Shown in pieces: positions 6,807 through 13,809 of a stretch of DNA of 16,555 nt. Every line of letters begins with the position of its first letter. The first letter of the stretch is position 1. A program made the position numbers and the translations under genes. The stretch is from Candidatus Eiseniibacteriota bacterium (GTDB lineage: Bacteria > Eisenbacteria > RBG-16-71-46 > CAIMUX01): NCBI GenBank assembly GCA_029569475.1, contig JAKQSZ010000053.1:1-16555 (forward strand), in the 5' to 3' direction. The notes under the pieces are model-generated. The model was given only the letters and a program-made list of their open reading frames with translations. It did not search any database and was not told where the DNA came from.

Positions 6807-8843
6807 ATGCGGGGACTTCGCCAAGCGGTGGTTGCGCTCTTCTGGTTGACCCTGGCTGGCCCGGCGACGGCCGGCGTGCCGCCGGTCGTCATCGCCGAGG
6901 ATTACGGCGCGACGTGGTGACAGTATTGCCCTAATGCCCGGTGCGGGCTGGCAATGGTCCTGGAAGAGTTCGGAGGCAGGCTCATCGTCATCGAGCCGCA
7001 CGTGTCCTCCACCGACCCCATGAGCACGCCGGAGACGGAGGCGCGCGCGGACTGGTACGGCGTGAGCGGGATCCCGGACGTCCGTATCGGCGGCAAGGCC
7101 AAAGCTTCGGGCGCAACCACGTGCGAGCAGGCAGCCGGCGTCTACCGGCCCATCATCCAATCGCAATTGACCGAGAACAGCGGTCTGAGCCCCGTCGCCA
7201 TCACGGGGGACTTCTCGATCAGCGACGGAGTGGCCACGCTGGAAGCCACGTACCGGCTGGTGGACCCGGTCCCGCTGCCAGACATCCAGGCCACGCTCTT
7301 CCTCTACGAGGGCGATGTGACCTGGTGCTGCGGATACGGCGGAGAGGACACCTGGCAGGAAACGGTCCGGATGATCTGGAACGAGCCGGTCGTCTTCGAC
7401 GAGGTTGGCGACACTCGGACTGTGGCCAGGAGCATCCCGATCGGTTCCTGGAATCCGGACAATCTGCATGCCGTCGCCATCCTCCAGCAGACGGGCGGAT
7501 CCCTGCCGGTCGTGCAGGCCGCCCGGCTCCCCGCTGAGGTCGACTACTCGGTCACGATGCCGAGGTTCGTGGACTCGGCGCCCTCGGGCGAGGGCGTGTG
7601 CGTCTTCGACGGATCCTTCTGGAACCTGGCCGACGCCCAGGATCTCTTCACCCTCTCCACGACGCCGCCGGCCGGGTGGACGGTGGAGTTCCAGATCGAG
7701 GGCGATCCCCAGTGGTACACGAACACGGAGGTCAATCTCGCGGGCGGGGAGTCGCGGGGCGTCTCGGTCCGGGTCTCCACGGATGCCGTCCGCCGGGCCG
7801 ACACCGCTCTCTTCACGGTGCGGTCGAGCCATTCAGGACGGCTGCAGGAGATACGCCTCCGCATCTTCAACGGGGCGCCGGCCGTGCTCTTCGTGGATGA
7901 CGACAACGGCTCCAGCTATGGCGGCACGCCGTACAGCCAGCCCTTCCACCAGGGGTTCGGGGAAGCAGACTACCTCTACGACACCTGGGACGCCGACGCG
8001 GATCACGGCGGCGGAACCCCGGGATTGAGCGATCTGCTGGGCTACGACCTGGTGATCTGGGCTACCGCCTATGTGTACACCCGGCCGGTGACCGACACCG
8101 ACATGTTCGTCCTGAAGAACTACCTCGATTCCGGGGGCCGCCTCTATCTCGCCGGAACCGAGATCCTCACGCAGGCCGTGCCCGGGGACTTCTTTGCCAA
8201 CTACCTGGGCGTGGAAAGCTGGACCAACAACACCGGCGCCGACTACGTGACCGGGATCCCCAACGATCCCCTCAGCGACGGCCTGCTCCTCGACATGACC
8301 TGGCCGGTGCCGCAGGCCAACAAGGTGGACCGGGTCGACCCGACGACGGAGGGGCGGACGATCCTCGTCTCCGACGGGGGCAACTCCTCCGCCGTCCGCT
8401 ACGAGAGAGGCGCCTTCCGGACCGTCTTCTCGACGCTGGAACACCTCTTCATGGACAGCGACCCCGACCCGAACAACTCGGCCGCCTTCCTCGCCCGGAT
8501 CTGCACGTGGTTGCTCGGCTCCGACCCGACCGCAATCGGAGACCCACCGCAAGCGATCGCCTCGGGAATCCTTCGCGTGAGTCCGAGCCCCTTTGGAGTC
8601 CAGACCGAGATCTCCTTCGGGTTGCCGGGAAGCGCGGCGCGGGCGCCGGCCGAGGTGCTGGTTCTTGATGCCGCCGGGCGGCGGGTCCGGAGCCTTCATA
8701 GCGGCGTGGCTGAAGCCGGCCTGCAGCGGGTCGTCTGGGATGGGAAAGACGACCAGGGGGCGCCGGTGGTCTCCGGCATCTACTTCGTCCGGCTCAAGGG
8801 GAAGGACTGCGCCGGAGTGGCCAAGGTGGTCGCCATCCGGTGA
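6807..8843 (+). CDS. Exported thioredoxin-fold selenoprotein (UxxC) with amidotransferase-like and sorting domains
   Basis: The protein has 678 residues if the in-frame TGA at 6918-6920 is read as selenocysteine (U38). Residues 1-23 are a signal peptide ending ATAG. The mature N-terminus is an Omp28/thioredoxin-like domain: VVIAEDYGATW-U38-QYCPNARC, where U38-Q-Y-C41 replaces the usual CxxC, with C46 nearby and a likely cis-proline at P90 in GVSGIPDVRIGG. A middle domain starting near residue 360 (VLFVDDDNG, LVIWATAYVYTRP, LKNYLDSGGRLYLAGTEI) resembles class I glutamine-amidotransferase/ThuA-like folds; no catalytic Cys is evident at the expected nucleophile turn. Residues ~586-678 are a FlgD-like/type IX-style sorting domain (SPSPFGVQTEISF, DAAGRRVRSL, VVSGIYFVRLKG). 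Function is inferred: extracytoplasmic thiol-disulfide or peroxide chemistry. It overlaps the next gene by 4 nt. The alternative is a TGC-to-TGA nonsense error, but the SECIS-like hairpin and the exact active-site position argue against it. Confidence 0.85.
6918..6956 (+). promoter_or_regulatory. UGA selenocysteine codon and bacterial SECIS-like hairpin
   Basis: The TGA occupies 6918-6920. Downstream, 6924-6930 pairs with 6950-6956 (seven pairs, the outermost U-G). Next is an internal loop of CUAAU on the 5' side against a single U on the 3' side. An upper stem of GCCC (6936-6939) with GGGC (6945-6948) carries the loop GGUGC (6940-6944). The apical GU falls 21-22 nt after the UGA. In E. coli fdhF it falls 20-21 nt after, and bacterial SECIS models require a G near the start of the apical loop some 16-37 nt from the UGA. 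SelB with Sec-tRNA would bind here. No sel genes lie in the window. Confidence 0.8.
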
Positions 8844-9598
8844 GCGAGCCGACGGGCGAGGATTCGGAAGAACCGGGGCCGGGCGTGCAGGAGCGGTCCC
8901 CCGCTCCAGAAACGGTCGGCCTCGGGCTCGGCCGGCGCATCCACGTCATCGGCAACAGCTGCTCCGGCAAGAGCACCATGGCGCGTTTTCTCGGCGAGCA
9001 GCTCGAGATTCCCGTGGTCGAGCTGGATGCGCTCAACTGGCTGCCCGGCTGGGTGGGCCTCAACGCCACCAATCCAGACGAACTCGAGCGCTTGATGCGG
9101 GAGGCGACAAAAGGGGAAGAGTGGGTCGTGGCAGGTTCCTACTCCGCGTTCTGCCGCCGAGTGTTCTGGGACCGCCTGGAAACCATGGTCTGGCTGGACC
9201 TGCCGATGATGCAGCTGCTGGCTCGCGTGCTGCGCCGTTCCTGGCGGCGCTGGCGCTCGAAGGAAATCCTGTGGGGCACGAACGAAGAGAGTTTCTGGCG
9301 CCAGCTCATGGTCTGGCGCAAGGAAGACTCTCTGGTGTGGTGGATCGTCACGCAGCACTCGCGAAAGCGCCGTGAGATGGTCGCCATGCAAAGCGACCCT
9401 CGTTGGGCCCACCTCCGGTTTGTCCGGCTGGGATCCTCCGGGGAAGTACGGCGGTTCGTGGCGGAAATCGAGGCAAGGCAACGACGCGTGCCGCACCGCG
9501 AAGATGGAGCGGGTGACTCTTCCAGGTCGATCGTGCGTCGCGCGGCTGCCGTGCCGGGAGAAGACGGAATGGAAGGGAACCGCAAAGCACATGAGTGA
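8840..9598 (+). CDS. P-loop kinase-like protein, FlaR / topology-modulation type
   Basis: This is a cytosolic P-loop NTPase of 252 residues in the adenylate-kinase-like group often labelled DNA topology modulation protein FlaR; the true substrate is unknown. Walker A is G38-N-S-C-S-G-K44-S-T46 after a short strand (IHVIG). ELDALNWLPGW follows, then EEWVVAGSYSA, and a VWLDLP segment that can serve as Walker B. Arg-rich stretches (RVLRRSWRRWRS, SRKRR) correspond to the lid region of the family. Residues 1-31 and those beyond about 215 are low-complexity and not conserved in type. The GTG start overlaps the selenoprotein stop (GTGA), with AAGGTGG 10 nt upstream, so the two are probably translationally coupled. 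A later start within the first 30 codons is possible. Confidence 0.8.
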   Translation: MSEPTGEDSEEPGPGVQERSPAPETVGLGLGRRIHVIGNSCSGKSTMARFLGEQLEIPVVELDALNWLPGWVGLNATNPDELERLMREATKGEEWVVAGSYSAFCRRVFWDRLETMVWLDLPMMQLLARVLRRSWRRWRSKEILWGTNEESFWRQLMVWRKEDSLVWWIVTQHSRKRREMVAMQSDPRWAHLRFVRLGSSGEVRRFVAEIEARQRRVPHREDGAGDSSRSIVRRAAAVPGEDGMEGNRKAHE

Positions 9599-10187
9599 CG
9601 CAAGCAGATCCACGGCGACTCCCCGCTTTCTGGACGCATTGACGTATGCCATCCAACTTCACGGCGCGGATGTGCGAAAGGGCACCGGGGCACCTTATGT
9701 GGCGCACCTGCTGGGTGTCTGCGCCCTGGTGCTCCTGGACGGCGGATCCGAGGACGAGGCCATCGCCGCGTTGCTCCACGATGCCCTCGAGGACCATCCC
9801 GAGGAAGCGTCCCCCGAGATGATCTCCCGGCGGTTCGGGCAGGACGTCCTGGCCATCGTGAAGGCGTGCACGGATACCCCGGAAGGCTACAAAGGCGGCC
9901 CGAAACCCCCCTGGCGAGACCGCAAGACCGCCTACCTCGAACATGTCCGCAGAGCGGACCGCAGGGCGCTACGCGTCGGCCTGGCCGACAAACTGGACAA
10001 TGCCCGGTCGACTCTTCGGGACTTCCGGGAGATGGGCGACACGCTCTGGTCGCGGTTCAACGCGGGCAAGGACGATCAGCTCCGGTATTGCCGGTCCCTG
10101 GTCACGGCGTTTCGCGAGGCGGGCGCCGAAGGGTTCCTCATCGAGGAACTGGATGATGTCGTCACCGACCTGGAGAGAATGGCGTGA
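9591..10187 (+). CDS. HD-domain hydrolase, SpoT/Mesh1-like (p)ppGpp hydrolase family
   Basis: This 198-residue soluble HD-superfamily protein corresponds to the stand-alone hydrolase domain of RelA/SpoT, as in small alarmone hydrolases and Mesh1. The family's metal ligands are present: H39 (in GTGAPYVAH), H63-D64 (LLHDALED) and D133 (LADKLDNA). The E67-D68 pair of the HDxxED motif, linked to hydrolysis, is also there. No synthetase, TGS or ACT domain follows, so removal of (p)ppGpp or a similar nucleotide 3'-phosphate is the likely role. The ATG at 9591 overlaps the upstream gene by 8 nt. The frame is open further upstream, but that part overlaps the kinase-like gene and lacks family sequence. 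It is the last gene of the rightward group. Confidence 0.85.
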   Translation: MSDASRSTATPRFLDALTYAIQLHGADVRKGTGAPYVAHLLGVCALVLLDGGSEDEAIAALLHDALEDHPEEASPEMISRRFGQDVLAIVKACTDTPEGYKGGPKPPWRDRKTAYLEHVRRADRRALRVGLADKLDNARSTLRDFREMGDTLWSRFNAGKDDQLRYCRSLVTAFREAGAEGFLIEELDDVVTDLERMA

Positions 10188-10236
10188 CAACATTCCCGCC
10201 GGGTCCGCGCTCCGTTCGTTGACCGGTTGCGCCAGG

Positions 10237-10269
10237 TCTCCCGCCGCCGCGGCTGCTTCCGGCGGGGGA
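10237..10269. terminator. Possible bidirectional hairpin between convergent genes
   Basis: A ten-pair stem with one G-T (10237-10246 against 10260-10269) and a 13-nt loop lies between the convergent HD hydrolase and DUF2905 genes. No T run follows on either strand, so it is not a canonical terminator. The position is the main argument. Confidence 0.3.
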
Positions 10270-10302
10270 CTGGCCCATGGATGGCAGAAGGAGGCCGGGT
10301 GC

Positions 10303-10533
10303 TCAGGGAAGATGGAGATAGCGCCGCGCCACCCGGAACAGCAGGCTGACCACCACCGAGACCAGGAGCATGGAGACCAGCGGAAGGTAGAAACGCGCTG
10401 AGCCCCGCTCGATCCTGATGTCTCCGGGCAGGGAGCCGAACCAGCGCAGGGCCCCGAACCAGACCAGCAGTCCGATCACGACAACCACGGCGCCGGCGAA
10501 AATGATCGCGAGGCCGGCGGAGTGCTGGTTCAT
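10303..10533 (-). CDS. DUF2905 family small membrane protein
   Basis: A 76-residue protein with two transmembrane helices (IIFAGAVVVVIGLLVWFG and YLPLVSMLLVSVVVSLLF) joined by the family hallmark GSLPGDIRIERGSARFYLP. Length and motif fit DUF2905, a widespread inner-membrane family with no known role. The ATG at 10533 follows GAGGAG at 11 nt. It sits 15 nt after the DoxX gene on the same strand and is probably co-transcribed with it. Confidence 0.88.
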   Translation of the reverse strand: MNQHSAGLAIIFAGAVVVVIGLLVWFGALRWFGSLPGDIRIERGSARFYLPLVSMLLVSVVVSLLFRVARRYLHLP

Positions 10534-10548
10534 CAGAGGCCGCGCTCC

Positions 10549-10998
10549 TCAGGGGGCCGTGCGACGCCGCCGCCCCAGCGCGTAGCGTCCGGATCCGGCA
10601 ATCAGGAACGCCACGTAGACGGTGAAGAGCTCCAGCGCGTGGGAAGCTCCCGACCAGCCGGAGTTGTCAGTGCCAGGCGGGAGGTTGAGATGGCGCACCA
10701 TGGCGACCGCCATGGTGCAGGCCAGAGCGGCCGCGGCGGGCCGGAAGAAAAGGCCGAGCACGATGAGCACCGAACCGAGCGACTCGGCGAGCGAGGCCAT
10801 CAGCCCCCAGAAGAGCGGGGCAAAGGTCACTCCCAGGTGCTGCATCTGCTCACCCAGCCTGGTCCAGCGCTGCGGGCCGGAGGAGATCTTGTCTAGTCCG
10901 TGAAAGAGAAAGACGCTGGTTCCGATACCCAGGCGAAGCAGCAGAAGCGCAAGGTCCATCTTCCCGAAGCTCGCGCCGATGCGCTGGGACAAAGACAT
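10549..10998 (-). CDS. DoxX family membrane protein
   Basis: This 149-residue integral membrane protein has four predicted helices. The first carries the DoxX pattern LLLRLGIGTSVFLFHGLDKI. The middle pair (LMASLAESLGSVLIVLGLFFRPAAAALACTMAVAM) matches the family's quinone-oxidoreductase-subunit-like core. It ends in a basic tail (GRRRR). DoxX proteins are tied to thiosulfate/quinone or thiol redox chemistry in some species, but most members are uncharacterised. The ATG at 10998 has GGAGG 5 nt upstream; the in-frame ATG at residue 14 is less well placed. It leads a two-gene unit with DUF2905. Confidence 0.87.
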   Translation of the reverse strand: MSLSQRIGASFGKMDLALLLLRLGIGTSVFLFHGLDKISSGPQRWTRLGEQMQHLGVTFAPLFWGLMASLAESLGSVLIVLGLFFRPAAAALACTMAVAMVRHLNLPPGTDNSGWSGASHALELFTVYVAFLIAGSGRYALGRRRRTAP

Positions 10999-11069
10999 GA
11001 TCCCTCCGTTGCTTCCCCCCTGCCCGCAGGAGACTCGCAGGGGTGTGATGGGCGGATCCTGGTTGCTCG

Positions 11070-11212
11070 CGGACCTGACTCGCGGACCCTACTCGCGGAC
11101 ATCACTCCCGGACCCGACTCTCGGACCCGACTCCCGGACTCGACTCTCCGACCCGACTCCCGGACCCGATTCTCCAACCTTACTCCAGAGCCTTGCCCTC
11201 GGACCGTACTCC
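11070..11212. repeat. Degenerate 13-bp tandem repeat, about 11 units
   Basis: Eleven consecutive 13-bp units fill 11070-11212 with consensus CGGACCCGACTCY. The central copies (11109-11173) are closest to one another; those at 11174-11199 are the most diverged. The block occupies most of the gap between ccmF and DoxX and ends at the ccmF stop codon (TAG at 11214-11212). No phase or reading frame links the units to a protein. Confidence 0.8.
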
Positions 11213-13518
11213 TACTCGCGCGCCGGCCGGGATGCAGCATCCGACAACGCGGCCTGCCGCGGCCGGGCTCCCCGGCTCTCGCGCCGCGGGTCCTGACTCC
11301 GTTCAGCGACAGACCCGGTCCGGGGCGCGAGGCGGCGGTCGACATTGCGCCGCACGATGGCCAGGATCGCTCCCGCCGCCAGCAGGGCGGTCCCGACCCA
11401 AAGCACTCCGATCAGCGGTTTGACGCTTGCCTGGGCGAGGATGACCGGCCCTGCCGGCTGGGCCCCGTCAGTGGCGGCTTCACCGCCTCCGGAGGCCGCG
11501 ATCTCGATGGCGCCCTCTTCCACGGATAGCCGCTTCAGCGTCAGTTCCGTCCCATCCAGCAGAGCCACCGGCACCGGCGTGCCCGTCATGGCGCCCCCTT
11601 CCGCCACCACCGGCAGCCGCACCATCTCGGTTTCCTCGCCCCGTGCGACCTCGACCACCGCGATGACCGTCATGCCTCCGCCCATCGTGCCGCCGCCCAT
11701 CTCGAAAGCCCGGAAGAGGAGCTGGGCGCCGCCGAAAGGACGCGGTTCGTGCCGGACCAGGACGAACAGCTGCCCGTCGCCGCCCGCGCCGTCATCGATC
11801 GTGACGGGCGCGATGTACAGGTCTTCCGTGATGTCCCGCCGGATCGCCGGCTTCTTGAAGATCTGCCCGTCGTCCTGGCGGTAGTAGGTCAGGGCATCCA
11901 TCGCCGTGCGACCGCCCCCGGCGATCTCGAGGGACCAACGGGTCCTGGGGTCGGAGCCGGGCTCGCGTCCGAGGAAGGTCACGGTCCGTCCGAAGACGGA
12001 GGCCGGCACGCCTTGGACGAGCGACACGTCCACCGTCTGGTCCCAACGCTCACCGGCCACGATGCCCACGAACATCAGCGCGAAGCCGAGGTGGGAGATG
12101 GCGGCGCCGGAGTTCAGGAAGCGCCGCCGCGCCACCTCGAAGAGGCGGATGAGGTTCGAGGCGGCCGCGAGGCAGGCGACGAAGAAGAGGGCGAGGGAGG
12201 CCGCCCCGCGCCCTCCGGCGGCGAAGGCGGCCGCGGTGGCCAGGACGGCCAGCCCGGCCGCCATGCCCAGGCGGCGCAACCACAGCCGCGGGGGCAGCGG
12301 GCTCCACGAGAGAAAGGGAGCGATGCCGAGCGCCAGCAGCAGGACCAGGTAGAACGGAAGATTCGAGGCATTGTAGAAGTCGGTGGCCACGGTCGCCGGC
12401 CGGCCGAAGGCTGAGGTGATGATCGGCCACGAGGTGCCCACCAGCACGATCAGGGCGGAGATCCCCAGCAGGGTGATGGCGGCGGTGAGGATGAGCGGCC
12501 AGGCCAGCCGCATCTCGAAGGGTTCGGCGGGCGGCTCGCGCCGGCGGACCAGGGAGATGATGGAGACGGCCGCCACCAGGACAAGGCTGGCGAGAAGCCA
12601 GCCGTAGATGGAGCCCTTGGGGAAGGAGTGGACCGAGAAGTCCGCCAGGACACCGCTCCGCGTCAGGAAGGTGGCGTAGATCACCAGCAGGTATCCGCCC
12701 ATGGCCAGCGCGAGGTTGGCCAGCTTCAGGCCGCCGGTCGAGTTCTGCACCACCAGGCCGTGGATCAGCGCGGCGCCGACGATCCATGGGATGAGCGAAG
12801 CGTTCTCCACCGGGTCCCAGCCCCAGAATCCTCCCCATCCCAGGACCTTGTATGCCCAGACGCCCCCGAGGATGATGCCTGTCCCCAGCGTGACGAAACC
12901 GAAGAGGGACCAGCGCAGGCCGGGCCCCACCCATCCCTTCTCGTCCCGGCGCCAGCAGGCGACCCACGCCAGCACCGCCGGCACCGTCATGGCGGCATAG
13001 CCGAGGAAAACGACCGGCGGATGTGTCGCCATCCAGGGATCCTGCAGAAGAGGATTGAGCCCGCGGCCGTCGGGCGGCACGACGTGAGCCAGGCGGAAGG
13101 GATTGCCTCCGGGATGAAGCATGAAGGAGATCAGGAGAGTGACCGTCGGCGTGTAAGCGGCCATGACGGCTGCCGGCTGCCAACCTCCGCGGCGTGCGAG
13201 AACCAGCCCGATCAGCGCGCCCATCAACGCCCACAGCAGGTACGTGCCCTCCTGGCCTCCCCAGAAGGCAGCGATCAGGTAGACCAGGGGCAGATCGCGG
13301 GACGAGTAGCCGATGACGTAGTCATAGCGGAAGTCGTGGCGCAGGATCGCCGCCATCAGCAGGATCGAGGCCACCGCCAGCAGGCCGGTCATGGATCCGT
13401 ACGACCAGCGGAAGAGCTTTTCCGACGGCGCCCCTCCGCCGCGCAGCCAGCGCACCGCGCTCAGGATCGCAACGAGAGACAGCGCCAGGCTGGCCCAGAT
13501 GATCAAAGTGCCGAGCAT
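11212..13518 (-). CDS. ccmF: CcmF/NrfE-type heme lyase, cytochrome c maturation
   Basis: This 768-residue polytopic membrane protein attaches heme to apocytochrome c in system I maturation, taking heme from CcmE. The tryptophan-rich heme-handling WWD motif is clear (WGGFWGWDPVEN, residues 228-239). Four histidines fit the known axial ligands: H166 in MATHPPVVFLGY, H253 in ALIHGLVV, H297 in LADFSVHSF and H476 in AAISHLGFALMF. More than a dozen helices precede a periplasmic domain (about 490-690). One last helix and a basic, disordered tail follow. It is longer than E. coli CcmF (about 650). No other ccm gene is adjacent. The ATG at 13518 has AAGGA 9 nt upstream; a GTG at 13545 adds nine residues but has its GGAG directly against the start. 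Confidence 0.9.
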   Translation of the reverse strand: MLGTLIIWASLALSLVAILSAVRWLRGGGAPSEKLFRWSYGSMTGLLAVASILLMAAILRHDFRYDYVIGYSSRDLPLVYLIAAFWGGQEGTYLLWALMGALIGLVLARRGGWQPAAVMAAYTPTVTLLISFMLHPGGNPFRLAHVVPPDGRGLNPLLQDPWMATHPPVVFLGYAAMTVPAVLAWVACWRRDEKGWVGPGLRWSLFGFVTLGTGIILGGVWAYKVLGWGGFWGWDPVENASLIPWIVGAALIHGLVVQNSTGGLKLANLALAMGGYLLVIYATFLTRSGVLADFSVHSFPKGSIYGWLLASLVLVAAVSIISLVRRREPPAEPFEMRLAWPLILTAAITLLGISALIVLVGTSWPIITSAFGRPATVATDFYNASNLPFYLVLLLALGIAPFLSWSPLPPRLWLRRLGMAAGLAVLATAAAFAAGGRGAASLALFFVACLAAASNLIRLFEVARRRFLNSGAAISHLGFALMFVGIVAGERWDQTVDVSLVQGVPASVFGRTVTFLGREPGSDPRTRWSLEIAGGGRTAMDALTYYRQDDGQIFKKPAIRRDITEDLYIAPVTIDDGAGGDGQLFVLVRHEPRPFGGAQLLFRAFEMGGGTMGGGMTVIAVVEVARGEETEMVRLPVVAEGGAMTGTPVPVALLDGTELTLKRLSVEEGAIEIAASGGGEAATDGAQPAGPVILAQASVKPLIGVLWVGTALLAAGAILAIVRRNVDRRLAPRTGSVAERSQDPRRESRGARPRQAALSDAASRPARE

Positions 13519-13592
13519 TCTCCTGGATCCTTCTCCGGTTCCCACCTCCGGCCGGGGTCATCGACTGGCGAACATCGGACGAACACCGGATC

Positions 13593-13630
13593 ATACAGGT
13601 TTGACCCGCGCAGTCCCGTCAATCCTGTAT
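13593..13630. repeat. 13-bp inverted repeat upstream of ccmF
   Basis: ATACAGGTTTGAC (13593-13605) and GTCAATCCTGTAT (13618-13630) are inverted copies with one mismatch, separated by 12 nt. They lie about 75 nt before the ccmF start, within the 291-bp gap 13519-13809. On the minus strand TTGACG (13622-13617) and TATGAT (13595-13590) fall in these arms and resemble promoter boxes, but at 21 nt the spacing is too long to be a good sigma-70 promoter. An operator or a mobile-repeat end are both possible. Nothing else is recognised in the gap. Confidence 0.55.
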
Positions 13631-13809
13631 CCCGTCAGTTCTGGAGCCATGCTGTCGTCCGGTGCGAGAGCCGTGCTCCCGGGAGTCCCTTCCGGAGCGC
13701 TCACGTCACCCAAGACGCCCCCAGTGATGCATGGACCACCTCCGTCCGGCGATCCCGGTGGGCGAGGGATGGGCAGTGTCACCGTCCGTGTGAGTGGCGG
13801 TCGAACCGA

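Noticed and set aside
5030..6892. Long minus-strand and alternate plus-strand frames across the permease.
   Set aside because: They are His/Arg/Asp-rich with no motifs, and the permease frame has the membrane helices and family motifs.
6918..6920. The TGA as an ordinary nonsense mutation making a pseudogene.
   Set aside because: It is the only defect in 679 codons, falls on the catalytic cysteine, and is followed by a SECIS-like hairpin. A sequencing error remains possible and is listed as a refuting test.
6954..8843. A shorter gene starting at the internal ATG at 6954.
   Set aside because: It has no RBS at usual spacing, no signal peptide and lacks the active site. The frame upstream to 6807 has all of these, with one TGA at the catalytic position.
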